The notes under the pieces were generated by a model. That model did not search any database. It had not been told where the DNA came from and saw only the letters and a program-made list of their open reading frames with translations. A DNA stretch of 64,000 nucleotides, taken from Viridibacillus arvi. GTDB lineage: Bacteria > Bacillota > Bacilli > Bacillales_A > Planococcaceae. Position numbers and translations under genes: made by a program. Positions 9,026 to 17,811 of the stretch are shown one piece after another. Numbering within the stretch: the first letter of the stretch is position 1; each line of letters starts with the position of its first letter. The stretch covers positions 843,212 to 907,211 of the forward strand of contig NZ_LILB01000001.1 in the NCBI RefSeq assembly GCF_001274945.1, written 5' to 3'.

Positions 9026-9226
9026 TTGAGTACAATAATTATGTATAGTCCTATTCTATTATTAATACTGAGCTATTATTTTAAAATTTCATTTATAGAA
9101 CACCTTCATGAAGGAAATAAACGAGAAGCTAGACAAGCAAAAATATTAACGATTACCTGCTTCACACTAGGTATCATACCCTTGATTCTCATGTTAATGG
9201 ATGCAAGCGGCTTGTATAATGGCTGA
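9026..9226 (+). CDS. Small two-helix membrane protein
   Basis: This 66-residue protein has two hydrophobic helices (MYSPILLLILSYYF and ILTITCFTLGIIPLILMLM) joined by a charged loop (EHLHEGNKREARQ). The TTG start at 9026 has a good AGAGGTGA. The function is unknown. It converges on ribH, with a shared bidirectional terminator between them. Confidence 0.7.
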   Translation: MSTIIMYSPILLLILSYYFKISFIEHLHEGNKREARQAKILTITCFTLGIIPLILMLMDASGLYNG

Positions 9227-9235
9227 TATGTAAAA

Positions 9236-9270
9236 GGCACTTCTACAATATCGTAGAAGTGCTTTATTTT
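9236..9270. terminator. Bidirectional terminator (small membrane gene / ribH)
   Basis: The stem GCACTTCTAC/GTAGAAGTGC is followed by TTTATTTTT on plus and by CCTTTTAC on minus. It closes the riboflavin operon. Confidence 0.85.
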
Positions 9271-9734
9271 TAAAATAGACGCTTTAAATTAGCCATCTCA
9301 ATTGCCGCAATTGCAGAATCATAGCCTTTATTGCCTGATTTCGTACCTGAGCGTTCGATTGCTTGTTCAATATTTTCTGTTGTGACTATACCGAAAATAA
9401 CGGGTACATTTGTATTTAACGAAACATTGGCAATTCCTTTTGCCGCTTCATTGCACACATAATCATAATGGGATGTGGAGCCACGTATAACCGTCCCCAA
9501 ACCTATTACAGCGTCGTAGTCACCTTTCTCTACCATTTGTTTTGCTATAAAGGGCACTTCAAATGCACCAGGTACCCATGCAACATCAATATTGTCTTCT
9601 GAAACGCCATGTCGTACTAAGCCGTCCATTGCGCCACCTAGTAATTTACTTGTGATAAACTCATTAAACCGACCTACTACAATACCAATTTTTAAATCTG
9701 TTCCAATTAATTGTGCTTCAAATACTTTTCCCAT
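9270..9734 (-). CDS. ribH: 6,7-dimethyl-8-ribityllumazine synthase
   Basis: This enzyme condenses 3,4-dihydroxy-2-butanone 4-phosphate with 5-amino-6-ribitylaminouracil to form lumazine, the penultimate step of riboflavin synthesis. The 154-residue length is typical. The conserved [13 protein letters not shown] and [20 protein letters not shown] motifs include the catalytic His region. It is the last gene of the rib operon, 13 bp after ribBA. No ribT follows, unlike in B. subtilis. Confidence 0.97.
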   Translation of the reverse strand: MGKVFEAQLIGTDLKIGIVVGRFNEFITSKLLGGAMDGLVRHGVSEDNIDVAWVPGAFEVPFIAKQMVEKGDYDAVIGLGTVIRGSTSHYDYVCNEAAKGIANVSLNTNVPVIFGIVTTENIEQAIERSGTKSGNKGYDSAIAAIEMANLKRLF

Positions 9735-9747
9735 TTTAAGATCCCCT

Positions 9748-10938
9748 TTACGAAATAAGATGATTCATCTTTTCTTTTTTAGTTTCTAAATAAAATAAAT
9801 TGCTTGCTACAGCTTCAATTTCTATTGGCAATCTTTCAACAACTTCTATGCCGTATCCTTCTAAACTTTGAACTTTATCCGGGTTGTTCGTTAATAAGCG
9901 GATTTTCGATATGCCTAAATTTTTTAGTATTTGAGCTGCTAATGCATAATCACGTGCATCTGAAGGAAAACCCAACTTTAAATTGGCTTCAACTGTATCA
10001 AAGCCCTGCTCTTGTAACTCATAAGTACGTAGCTTATTAATCAAACCTATACCTCTACCTTCTTGCTGCATATACAATACAACACCTGCCCCTTCAGTCT
10101 CGATGACTTTTAAGGCCTGTTCCAATTGAGGGCCGCAATCACATCTTTCTGAATGAAAAATATCACCTGTTAGACAAGATGAGTGAACGCGCACAATCGG
10201 AGCTTCTACAATACTTACATCCCCTTTTATAAGGGCTACATGTTCGAACTTGTCGATGTCGTTTTCATAGCCAATCAAATTGAAATGGCCATAGCTAGTC
10301 GGAAGTTGTACACTAGCTGCTCTAGTGATTATCTCTTCATGGTTGTAACGATATTGAATTAAACTTTCAATTGTAATGATTTTTAATTGATGTTTTTTAG
10401 CGAAATCTATTAGCTCTTGTCCAGTTGACATTTTCCCGCTATCGCCCATTATTTCGCAGATAATGCCTGCTGGAATGGCTCCGCATGCTTTCGCCAAATC
10501 AACTGCCGCTTCTGTATGACCAGGTCTCTCTAATACGCCATTTCTTTTAGCAACTAACGGAAAAACATGACCCGGTCTTTTAAAATCATCGGCTAATGCA
10601 TTGGGATTCAATAAATGTTGAATCGTTTGCGAACGCTCAAATGCACTAATGCCTGTTTTTGCATTACAATGATCAATACTTACTGTAAATGCCGTTTGAT
10701 GGTGATCCGTATTATTGGACACCATTGGATGTAAGTTGAGCTCTGTTGCGATTTTTTCTGTGATTGGTGTACAAATTAGACCTCTTGCATGTGTTGCCAT
10801 AAAGTTAATATTTTCTGGCGTTGCATATTCTGCAAGTGCTACTAAATCCCCTTCATTTTCACGATTTTCATCATCAACGACGATAATCATTTTGCCTTCT
10901 TTTAAATCCTTTAATGCTTCTTCAATTGAGTGAAACAT
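9748..10938 (-). CDS. ribBA: Bifunctional DHBP synthase / GTP cyclohydrolase II
   Basis: The N-terminal half makes 3,4-dihydroxy-2-butanone 4-phosphate from ribulose 5-phosphate (acidic metal motif ENEGD, residues 27-31). The C-terminal half opens GTP to start riboflavin synthesis; its zinc cysteines are visible at residues 255, 266 and 268 ([17 protein letters not shown]), with the GTP-binding QQEGRGIGL further on. The 396-residue length is standard for the Bacillus-type fusion. It is the third gene of the operon, 18 bp after ribE. Confidence 0.97.
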   Translation of the reverse strand: MFHSIEEALKDLKEGKMIIVVDDENRENEGDLVALAEYATPENINFMATHARGLICTPITEKIATELNLHPMVSNNTDHHQTAFTVSIDHCNAKTGISAFERSQTIQHLLNPNALADDFKRPGHVFPLVAKRNGVLERPGHTEAAVDLAKACGAIPAGIICEIMGDSGKMSTGQELIDFAKKHQLKIITIESLIQYRYNHEEIITRAASVQLPTSYGHFNLIGYENDIDKFEHVALIKGDVSIVEAPIVRVHSSCLTGDIFHSERCDCGPQLEQALKVIETEGAGVVLYMQQEGRGIGLINKLRTYELQEQGFDTVEANLKLGFPSDARDYALAAQILKNLGISKIRLLTNNPDKVQSLEGYGIEVVERLPIEIEAVASNLFYLETKKEKMNHLIS

Positions 10939-10956
10939 TGCTATACACCGCCCGTT

Positions 10957-11595
10957 TTAAAATCCGTTTTGTTGTAAAAAATCCATTGTAATTGCTGAAG
11001 TACTATCGTTATTCTGTAATTGATGAATAATATATTTGCCTAGCATATCTGTTTCGATATTCACTTGTTGTCCCGTTTCCTTCAGTGCGAAAATCGTTTC
11101 TTGGTACGTATGTGGAATAAGCGATACAGTCAGTTTTTCAGGCTGTTTATCAAAAATCGTCAAGCTTGTTCCATCAATGGCTACGGAACCCCTTGATATA
11201 CACAAATGACTCAGTTCTCTAGAGATAGCGATGTCAATGTAGACTGCATTTGCTTGCTTTGTTTTTCTAACAATGGTTCCTGTCCCATCAACATGGCCAG
11301 AAACGAAGTGACCACCAAATCGCCCATTTGCAGCCATTGCTCTTTCTAAATTCACCAACTGACCTACTTTTAAGGCGTGCATTGTTGTCGCCTTCACTGT
11401 TTCTGGCATAACATCTAAACTGAGTTTGTGCTGGGTAAAATGCGATACGGTTAGACATACCCCGTTAACTGCTACACTATCGCCAAGTTGCATATCCGAC
11501 ATGATGTCATGAGCTTCAATTGTAAGCTTCATACTCTCGGCATCTTTTTTCAGCTCTGTTATTTTTCCTTTTGCCTCAATAATTCCTGTGAACAT
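10957..11595 (-). CDS. ribE: Riboflavin synthase alpha chain
   Basis: This enzyme dismutates two lumazine molecules to riboflavin. The 212-residue protein has the two lumazine-binding repeats of the family. Each begins with a FTGI- or GGHF-type segment: MFTGIIEAKGKI at the N-terminus and NGRFGGHFVSGHVDGTG near residue 95. The start at 11595 has AGGGGG upstream and overlaps the end of ribD by 37 bp, which suggests translational coupling. Confidence 0.96.
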   Translation of the reverse strand: MFTGIIEAKGKITELKKDAESMKLTIEAHDIMSDMQLGDSVAVNGVCLTVSHFTQHKLSLDVMPETVKATTMHALKVGQLVNLERAMAANGRFGGHFVSGHVDGTGTIVRKTKQANAVYIDIAISRELSHLCISRGSVAIDGTSLTIFDKQPEKLTVSLIPHTYQETIFALKETGQQVNIETDMLGKYIIHQLQNNDSTSAITMDFLQQNGF

Positions 11596-12683
11596 ACGCT
11601 ACCCCCTACTCTCGAAATCACTTTAATCACATCACCAATTCGATCCACTTTCTGCAGTTTTAGTGGGACAGCTTCAGCCATATTTTTTACGTCTAAATCT
11701 TCCAACATCCCAATTCCATCATGGTCACCTACTATTTTTGGTGCGATGTAAGTAATCATTTCATTGACTAGACCTGAATTGATAAAGCTTGTATTTATAC
11801 GCTGCCCCCCTTCCACATAGAGGGTGACGATATTTCGCCTTGCCAGCTCTTGAAGAACGTCCTGGATTGCGATTGTTTTTGTTTTAAGTTGGATTATTTG
11901 TACATTGGCTTGTGCAAAACTTGTGATTTGATCAGAAGTAACTTCACGCCCAACAACTATCCATGTTTGCGTTGCTTGATCGGTGACAACCTTAGCATTT
12001 ATAGGGGTTCTTAAATACGTATCCAAAATAATGCGAATCGGTTGTTTTTTACTTTCTGCAAAACGATTTGTAAGTAATGGGTCATCTTTTAACACCGTCC
12101 CAACACCAACTAAAATCGCATCTGTTCGCGCTCTTTTGCGATGAACATCCTCCTGCACTTCTTTACCTGTGATATTTTCATTTCGTCCATGAACGGTAGC
12201 AATCTTGCCATCTAATGTAATAGCTTGCTTTAACGAAACAAAGGGCAACTTCTGTTTCATAAAATACAAATAGGCTTTATTTAAATTCATAGCCTCTGCT
12301 TCACAAAGCCCCACTTCCACTTCAATGCCAGAATTCTTTAGCTTTGCTACACCAGTTCCCGCTACTATGGGATTTGGATCAAGTGTTGCTACCACTACTT
12401 TTTTTATACCTGCATTCAAAATAGCCATCGTACAAGGCGGTGTATTACCGAAATGATTACAAGGCTCTAATGTGACATACATCGTGCTGCCACCTGCATT
12501 TTCTCCAGCCATGTTAATTGCATGAACCTCGGCATGCGGTGAACCTGCTCTAAGATGCGCTCCAAAACCGACTACATCACCATCTTTTGCAATGACCGCT
12601 CCTACTACCGGATTGGGCGAAGTTTGCCCCGCTCCCACTGCTGCTAATTTCAAAGCAAAATCCATAAAATACTCGTCATGCAT
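11559..12683 (-). CDS. ribD: Bifunctional riboflavin deaminase/reductase
   Basis: The N-terminal zinc deaminase (HAE at residues 50-52, Cys75 and Cys84) is followed by a C-terminal NADPH reductase (SLKQAITLDGKIAT, then ILVGVGTVLKDDPLLT). Together they convert the GTP-derived pyrimidine to 5-amino-6-ribitylaminouracil phosphate. I take ATG 12683, which has GGGAGG; the reading frame runs further upstream, but only through the riboswitch terminator. It is the first gene of the rib operon, controlled by the FMN riboswitches upstream. Its 3' end overlaps ribE. Confidence 0.96.
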   Translation of the reverse strand: MHDEYFMDFALKLAAVGAGQTSPNPVVGAVIAKDGDVVGFGAHLRAGSPHAEVHAINMAGENAGGSTMYVTLEPCNHFGNTPPCTMAILNAGIKKVVVATLDPNPIVAGTGVAKLKNSGIEVEVGLCEAEAMNLNKAYLYFMKQKLPFVSLKQAITLDGKIATVHGRNENITGKEVQEDVHRKRARTDAILVGVGTVLKDDPLLTNRFAESKKQPIRIILDTYLRTPINAKVVTDQATQTWIVVGREVTSDQITSFAQANVQIIQLKTKTIAIQDVLQELARRNIVTLYVEGGQRINTSFINSGLVNEMITYIAPKIVGDHDGIGMLEDLDVKNMAEAVPLKLQKVDRIGDVIKVISRVGGSVCSQELLRQKEK

Positions 12684-12705
12684 AGTGATAAACCTCCCTT
12701 TTTGA

Positions 12706-12741
12706 AAAATAAAAAAACTCTCTAATTTAATTAGGGAGTTT
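12706..12741 (-). terminator. Riboswitch terminator of FMN module 1
   Basis: AAACTC and CTAATT pair with AATTAG and GAGTTT, followed by a T run, immediately before the ribD ribosome binding site. It is the last of three attenuators before the operon. Confidence 0.85.
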
Positions 12742-12822
12742 GGGAGAGTTTTAGATAACCGCATCGCTAAATAAACCTAATGAAACACTATTTTTCAAAA
12801 GGAATTGCGTGTGATCTAGTTG

Positions 12823-12948
12823 TCCTTCTCCCATCCAGACTATACTGTCGGCTTTGGATTCGCACCAAATCCTGCTCTTATCAAGCTCACGGGCTTAGAA
12901 GCTTTACTTCATCACCGTCGATTGGGAATTTCACCCGACCCCGAAGGA
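12823..12948 (-). promoter_or_regulatory. FMN riboswitch (RFN element) 1, proximal to ribD
   Basis: The minus strand reads the conserved RFN core: CTTCGGGGTCGGGTGAAATT at the 5' side, AGCCCGTGAGC in the middle, and GCCGACAGTATAGTCTGGAT and GGGAGAAGGA at the 3' side. The aptamer binds FMN and favours the downstream terminator, shutting off ribD-ribH. It is the third in transcription order. Confidence 0.96.
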
Positions 12949-12971
12949 CTTACTTATTTAGTTTTTTCCAT

Positions 12972-13002
12972 CAAAAAAACTCCATAGATTTCTACGGAGT
13001 TT
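12972..13002 (-). terminator. Riboswitch terminator of FMN module 2
   Basis: The stem AAACTCCGTAGA/TCTATGGAGTTT ends in seven T on the minus strand. It lies 25 bp before aptamer 1, leaving little room for a separate promoter. Confidence 0.88.
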
Positions 13003-13083
13003 GATAGGAGTTATGTAAAATATCATAAGCAAATAAACCTATTAAAAAACAAATTTTTTAATAAGACTTCGATATTCTCTACA

Positions 13084-13211
13084 TCCTTCTCCCATCCAGA
13101 CTATACTGTCGGCTTTGGATTCACACCAAATCCTGCTCTTATCAAGCTCACGGGCTTAGAAGCTTTACTCTTCATCACCGTCGATTGGGAATTTCACCCG
13201 ACCCCGAAGGA
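13084..13211 (-). promoter_or_regulatory. FMN riboswitch (RFN element) 2, middle copy
   Basis: This is a near-identical copy of element 1, differing mainly in one loop base (TCACACC for TCGCACC on plus) and a short insertion before TTCATCACC. All core RFN segments are intact. It is followed by its own terminator and by a linker (TAGGTTTATTTGC) shared with the other copies. Confidence 0.96.
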
Positions 13212-13256
13212 TATTACATATGAAATTGACAATAATACAATAAAGTTTTAGGGCAT

Positions 13257-13287
13257 CAAAAAAACCCCATAGAACACTACGGAGTTT
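13257..13287 (-). terminator. Riboswitch terminator of FMN module 3
   Basis: The stem AAACTCCGTAG/CTATGGGGTTT is followed by TTTT on the minus strand. Compared with module 2 the loop and one side of the stem have changed but pairing is kept (with a wobble). Confidence 0.85.
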
Positions 13288-13366
13288 GATAGGAGACATA
13301 AATTATCAATGCTAAATAAACCTATTAAATCTACATAAATTTAATAAGACCTTGATATTCTCTACA

Positions 13367-13492
13367 TCCTTCTCCCATCCAGACTATACTGTCGGCTTTG
13401 GATTCGCACCAAATCCTGCCTAAAAAAGGCTCACGGGCTTAAAAGTTTTACTTTATCACCGTCGATTGGGAATTTCACCCGACCCCAAAGGA
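13367..13492 (-). promoter_or_regulatory. FMN riboswitch (RFN element) 3, promoter-distal to ribD
   Basis: This is the first aptamer in transcription order and the most diverged copy. The variable arm reads CCTAAAAAAGGC on plus instead of GCTCTTATCAAGC, but it is still self-pairing, and the RFN core is intact. Confidence 0.95.
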
Positions 13493-13515
13493 TTATTATA
13501 TTGTATGTAAATACC

Positions 13516-13527
13516 ATAGCACTTTAC
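13516..13527 (-). promoter_or_regulatory. Possible rib operon promoter (extended -10)
   Basis: On the minus strand TGCTATGGT forms an extended -10 about 25 bp upstream of the first aptamer; the -35 region is poor. Its position is what a leader transcript starting just before the aptamer P1 helix would need. Low certainty. Confidence 0.3.
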
Positions 13528-13677
13528 TTATTTAAAAACTAGAGGTTTTTTTAATTTCTATAGTATTGATCGAGAACATACTAAAATGAATTTACTCTTA
13601 AAAGCTTGATGTATTGGGCTTTATTGGCCTGTTACATGACACGGAAAATTGTAATTTTTTTATTCACTGGCACCAAT

Positions 13678-14001
13678 TCACTGTATAGTTAGGGTAATAA
13701 TACAAAAACCAAGGATAAAAACGATAGATATAAAAGTGATAAAACTCCATTTTTTCATTTCTAATTTCGGCCTAATTATACTGTTTAAATTAATACAAGC
13801 CGGAATGTAAATAGCCGTAGAAATGATAGAAAGAATCAAAAAGAAACCTAGTAAACCATCATCAAAAGTAGAGTCTACACTCAACCCGAAAGAATGCGAA
13901 GCGTACATTATTGTCATGAACCATAATACACCTATAAAAAAAGATAAATAGCCGAGAAATAAGTTAACTATTACGGAAATAGAACGGTATCCTATCCTCA
14001 T
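13678..14001 (-). CDS. Small four-helix membrane protein
   Basis: This 107-residue hydrophobic protein has about four predicted helices (VIVNLFLGYLSFFIGVLWF, GLLGFFLILSIISTAIYIP, FITFISIVFILGFCIITL and a weaker one). The function is unknown. The frame is open further upstream, but the perfect AAAGGAGG 9 bp before ATG 14001 fixes the start. The region 14002-14211 upstream holds no gene that I can see. Confidence 0.7.
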   Translation of the reverse strand: MRIGYRSISVIVNLFLGYLSFFIGVLWFMTIMYASHSFGLSVDSTFDDGLLGFFLILSIISTAIYIPACINLNSIIRPKLEMKKWSFITFISIVFILGFCIITLTIQ

Positions 14002-14211
14002 TATATCCTCCTTTTTATTATTAAATTTATGCGTCAAAAATCTCATCACATTGTTTTCAGTACATGTACACATACTATTGAAAATAACCTTAAACTATTA
14101 TATAGATCGTTTTAATATTTTATGTATATGACACAATGATATCGAATATTTACTAAAATTTACCAACAATTAATCTATCTTCTCTCATACAAAAAATTAT
14201 ACATGCCTAAT

Positions 14212-14263
14212 AAAAAAGCACTACATAATAAAACAATTTAATATCGTTTCATATGTAGCACTC
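14212..14263 (-). terminator. Terminator of the 65-residue gene
   Basis: A long imperfect stem (AGTGCTACAT with ATGTAGTGCT, extended by AAAC/GTTT) is followed by TTTTTTATT on minus. Confidence 0.75.
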
Positions 14264-14278
14264 CTTTATTCAAGTTAC

Positions 14279-14476
14279 TTATTCGTTTATTCTTCTAGCA
14301 TTATTTTTATTATTCGGTTTTTGTTTATCTTCATGATTATGTTGTTTATGTGCTTCATCATTTTGTCCAACCGAATCAAAGTCATCTGGACTCAAATCAA
14401 ACCCATAACCAAATTCTTCACGACCTAAGTCATTTTTCTTTTTCGCTTTATTTTTTTCTTGGTTGTTATTCGCCAT
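14279..14476 (-). CDS. Small hydrophilic protein
   Basis: This 65-residue, highly charged, Asn/Lys/Glu-rich protein is without hydrophobic segments and probably intrinsically disordered. The central part DLGREEFGYGFDLSPDDF is the only conserved-looking stretch. A very strong GGAGGTGATT precedes the ATG at 14476, so it is likely expressed well. Such proteins in spore formers are often small spore proteins, but I cannot assign it to a family. Confidence 0.7.
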   Translation of the reverse strand: MANNNQEKNKAKKKNDLGREEFGYGFDLSPDDFDSVGQNDEAHKQHNHEDKQKPNNKNNARRINE

Positions 14477-14688
14477 TAATAATCACCTCCATCCACTATA
14501 ATTTGTTCATTTTCTTTTGAATTATTCTTAGTATTTATTCAGTAAACCTGACTTGAGATAACTGTTTGAAATAAAACGATTCCTTATTAACCTTTTAATT
14601 CCAAATCGTTATTAATAATCGACTTTTTAATTATTTCTATATCATTCCAGTAAGCAGTATAGTTTTCTTAAGAAAAGGAGTGAGCAGA

Positions 14689-15444
14689 ATGAATAGTACT
14701 TGGAATGCAACTTTATATGATACGAAGCATCAATTTGTTTCAAAATATGGTGAAGGATTAATTTCCTTTCTTAATCCAAAAGCAGGTGAGCAGATTTTAG
14801 ATGTAGGTTGTGGTACAGGTGATTTAGCTGCACAAATTGCTGAATCAGGTGCAAAAGTCATTGGGATTGATCAGTCAGCATCAATGATTGAACAAGCAAG
14901 CCAAAAATTTGAGCATATTCCATTCCACGTCAAAGATGCGCAAAACCTTGGTTATTCAAACCAGTTTGATGCCGTTTTTTCTAACGCTGCGTTACATTGG
15001 ATGAAATCTCAAGAAAAGGCCGTTGCAAGTATTTATGAAGCGTTAAAAGATGGTGGTCGTTTTGTCGCTGAATTGGGTGGAAAAGGTAATATTCAATCCA
15101 TTGTAGAAGCAATTCAACAATCATTTCGTGAACTAGGTTATGAATACAAAGGAGAAAAGTTCCCGTGGTATTTTCCAAGTGTGGCCGAGTATGTTGCTTT
15201 ACTTGATGAATATGGTTTTAATGTGCACTATGTAGAATTATATAATCTTCCTACTGAATTATCTGGGGAAGATGGTATTTTAAACTGGTTGACTATGTTT
15301 AGTGACAGTTTACTCGAGCATTTAACGAGTATTGAAAAAGAAAAAGTTATTAAACGAACTGAAGAACATTTAAAAACAACTCTGTATCAAGATGGAAAGT
15401 GGATTGCGGATTATTACCGTCTTCGTGTATTAGCTACAAAATAA
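14689..15444 (+). CDS. Class I SAM-dependent methyltransferase
   Basis: This is a 251-residue UbiE/COQ5-like methyltransferase. Motif I LDVGCGTGDLA, motif II VIGIDQSASMIEQA and FDAVFSNAALHWM (post-II) are typical of trans-aconitate or biotin-precursor type small-molecule methylases. I use ATG 14689 because the upstream GTG (14680) is inside AAGGAGTG. It is monocistronic. The substrate is unknown. Confidence 0.88.
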   Translation: MNSTWNATLYDTKHQFVSKYGEGLISFLNPKAGEQILDVGCGTGDLAAQIAESGAKVIGIDQSASMIEQASQKFEHIPFHVKDAQNLGYSNQFDAVFSNAALHWMKSQEKAVASIYEALKDGGRFVAELGGKGNIQSIVEAIQQSFRELGYEYKGEKFPWYFPSVAEYVALLDEYGFNVHYVELYNLPTELSGEDGILNWLTMFSDSLLEHLTSIEKEKVIKRTEEHLKTTLYQDGKWIADYYRLRVLATK

Positions 15445-15460
15445 AAAGAGTCGCTTTTTG

Positions 15461-15550
15461 GAAATCGGAGTGGAAAATACACTACAAGAAGAGTATAGAA
15501 CGACAGATGCATTTGCTGAGATTCTTAAAGAGTTAATCGATATTAAATAA
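15461..15550 (+). pseudogene. Possible 3' remnant of a gene
   Basis: A 30-codon open run ending in TAA reads EIGVENTLQEEYRTTDAF, then AEILKELIDIK. It looks like the C-terminal helix of a real protein but has no start or upstream body. It is probably a leftover from a deletion, and I do not recognise the parent. Confidence 0.25.
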
Positions 15551-15568
15551 GAGCCTATTTTCGATATA

Positions 15569-15615
15569 CAAAACAGGGATAAATAAAGCCAGATATACTA
15601 GCTTTATCTGTCCCT
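15569..15615 (-). terminator. Terminator of the LysR gene
   Basis: AGGGACAGATAAAGC pairs with GCTTTATTTATCCCT on minus, followed by GTTTTG. Confidence 0.7.
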
Positions 15616-15621
15616 CGATTT

Positions 15622-16485
15622 TTAAGTCCCATAAATAGATTTGCATAATTCAAAAAGATATTCCGTCTCCACTGAGCTATGCTTTGAGATAAAATACGTT
15701 TTAGACGTACAAGTTTTAAGTATATTTGTCGCTAATAATGCTAGTCTGTCTTCTTCTAACTCCTTGAGTACTACACTTTTCGGTAAAAATGCTACACCTA
15801 TTCCTTCTAGTATCATTTGTTTGATAGCCTCTGTTTGATTCACCTTCATATTAGTAGTATGAGAAAAATGTTGTTGCAACTGACGGTTAACTTCATCCCA
15901 ATAAGGGGCATATTCATGAGTCAATACTTTTTCCTGTCGTATTATTTCTACCATATCCATACTTTCCAAATGTTTTGGACCAACACAAACAATAGGCTCA
16001 TCATTTAAACATTTAACGCTTAAAGATGGATTTACAGGTTTTATCTTTGACAAACCGACATTAGATTGGCCTGATTGAATACTATTCGCAACCTCATTTG
16101 ATTTAACGATTTCTACACGCACACTCACATGTGGCATATGTTTTGAAAATTGTTTTATAATAGATGGCAGCATAGAATTGGCTATTTGAGGTGCAACTGC
16201 TATCGTCAACTCCCTCTCAAAACCTTCTATATATTGCTGAAACCGATGAATCCCCACCTCAAAAGTGTCAATAATTTCCTGGGCAATAGGTAAAAACATT
16301 TCACCATTTTGATTTAAACGAATGGATTTATTTTGCCTAACAAACAGCTGAATATTTAAGCTTTTCTCTAAACTTTGAATATGCTTAGTCACAGCTGGCT
16401 GTGAAATAAATAGTTCTTCAGAAGCGAGACGTAAATTTTCATATTTTGCAGCTTTAATAAATGATTTTAACCATTGAGTCTCCAC
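15622..16485 (-). CDS. LysR-family transcriptional regulator
   Basis: This 287-residue regulator has an N-terminal winged helix (LASEELFISQPAVTKHIQSL, residues about 20-39) and a periplasmic-binding-protein-like effector domain (ELTIAVAPQIANSMLPSIIK onward). LysR proteins usually activate a divergent or nearby gene when bound to a small molecule. No divergent gene lies beside it, so the target and effector are unknown. Confidence 0.92.
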   Translation of the reverse strand: METQWLKSFIKAAKYENLRLASEELFISQPAVTKHIQSLEKSLNIQLFVRQNKSIRLNQNGEMFLPIAQEIIDTFEVGIHRFQQYIEGFERELTIAVAPQIANSMLPSIIKQFSKHMPHVSVRVEIVKSNEVANSIQSGQSNVGLSKIKPVNPSLSVKCLNDEPIVCVGPKHLESMDMVEIIRQEKVLTHEYAPYWDEVNRQLQQHFSHTTNMKVNQTEAIKQMILEGIGVAFLPKSVVLKELEEDRLALLATNILKTCTSKTYFISKHSSVETEYLFELCKSIYGT

Positions 16486-16660
16486 GTTTTCCTCCTCTAA
16501 GTTTATTTTATAATTCGATTAGAATTTAAATGTTCGCTCATAATATTTAATCATCCACTAGGACGATCTCAGTTTTATAAAACATTATTCTGTAATTAAA
16601 ATACCAAATATTTCATTATAACGCATAAAGTGCTTCACTAGATTGTGATTATTAAAGTAT

Positions 16661-16697
16661 AAAAAGGGTGCTCACATATTAAATGTAAGCACCTTTC
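16661..16697 (-). terminator. Terminator of the Lnr-like ABC operon
   Basis: AGGTGCTTACAT/ATGTGAGCACCC stem followed by TTTTT on minus. Confidence 0.85.
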
Positions 16698-16704
16698 CAT
16701 GAGA

Positions 16705-17811
16705 TTAAATTTGTTCTTTCTTCTCTAATACATTTATCCCTATCCCCATAAAGATAACCGTCATGAACATTAATATACTAAATGGAAATAGTAAATCTGT
16801 TATGGAACTACTATTAACTGTGACACCATTTAATAAATCCATTCCGTACTTTATAGGCGATATTTTTGATAAGGCTAACATTATTTTTGATGTTACGATT
16901 TCAAGTGGCCAGTATGCTCCACCAAGCATGGCTAATGGAACTGCTAACACTGTCATAAAGGCATTAAATTTACCAGGTGTATTTGCAATTGCAGCTATGA
17001 ATATAGAAAGTGACACAATACAAAGTACATATGGTATGACAACAATTAAGCTCTTCCAGTAGCCACCATAGAAATCGACGCCCACAGCGAAATAGAATAT
17101 AGAAAGTACGAGAGCAATTTGCAAGTATCCTAGCAAGAAACTATAAGTTAAATTAGCTAGATAGGCTTTCCATTTTGGTATAGCTGACACCGTTATCCTT
17201 TCCCAAATCCTATCCCTACGTTCCATAACGATATGATTGACGCCACTCGCAATCGTATAAATTACCATGAATAATGTAAAACCAAATAAGCTACGCAGCT
17301 TCTGATCAAACTTTAACCCATTTTCATTTCCTAAATTTTTATAGCCAATATTAAAACTTGGGTCATCTTGAATTTTCACTATTTTACTTGTTATTTGCTC
17401 TTTTTGTTCATCAGGTGATGATTGAATTATCGCATTCTTTAATAATACCTGACTATAAATCGTATTCAACTCATTCCCCAACATTGGAGCATTCATAAAA
17501 TCTGGTGCTACGATTAATTTATACCCATCATCTTTTAAAGATATAGCAACATCAACTTTGCCATCTTTGACTTGTTTAATCGCTTCATCCTCTTCGTACA
17601 CTGTGAAATCATATTGCGATAATTTTTTTAACTCTTTCATAATTACCGACTGCTGTTCGTTATTTAGTGTAGAAAATAAAGCAATAGGTTCCTTTGTTAC
17701 TTGGCCTTGACCCATTAAATAAGTAAATACACAAATGATAATAGTTGTAATAATATACGCAGCTGGTTTTCTTCTAAATAATAAAAATTTCGTTTTTAAA
17801 ATATTCATCAT
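16705..17811 (-). CDS. ABC-2 type permease (LnrN-like)
   Basis: This 368-residue protein has one N-terminal helix, an extracellular domain of about 150 residues and five more helices (ABC2_membrane_3 layout). It pairs with the neighbouring permease and the ATPase as an exporter. It overlaps the upstream permease gene by 4 bp (ATGA-type). The gene order matches lnrN of the B. subtilis linearmycin-resistance operon; the family call is firm, the substrate (membrane-active antibiotics such as polyenes) is inference. Confidence 0.85.
   Translation of the reverse strand: MMNILKTKFLLFRRKPAAYIITTIIICVFTYLMGQGQVTKEPIALFSTLNNEQQSVIMKELKKLSQYDFTVYEEDEAIKQVKDGKVDVAISLKDDGYKLIVAPDFMNAPMLGNELNTIYSQVLLKNAIIQSSPDEQKEQITSKIVKIQDDPSFNIGYKNLGNENGLKFDQKLRSLFGFTLFMVIYTIASGVNHIVMERRDRIWERITVSAIPKWKAYLANLTYSFLLGYLQIALVLSIFYFAVGVDFYGGYWKSLIVVIPYVLCIVSLSIFIAAIANTPGKFNAFMTVLAVPLAMLGGAYWPLEIVTSKIMLALSKISPIKYGMDLLNGVTVNSSSITDLLFPFSILMFMTVIFMGIGINVLEKKEQI

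Noticed and set aside
11488-11751. Plus-strand frame across ribE/ribD
   Set aside because: Antisense of well-conserved riboflavin enzymes with no ribosome binding site.
12684-12764. N-terminal extension of ribD by 27 residues
   Set aside because: The extra codons run through the riboswitch terminator, and GGGAGG stands only before ATG 12683.
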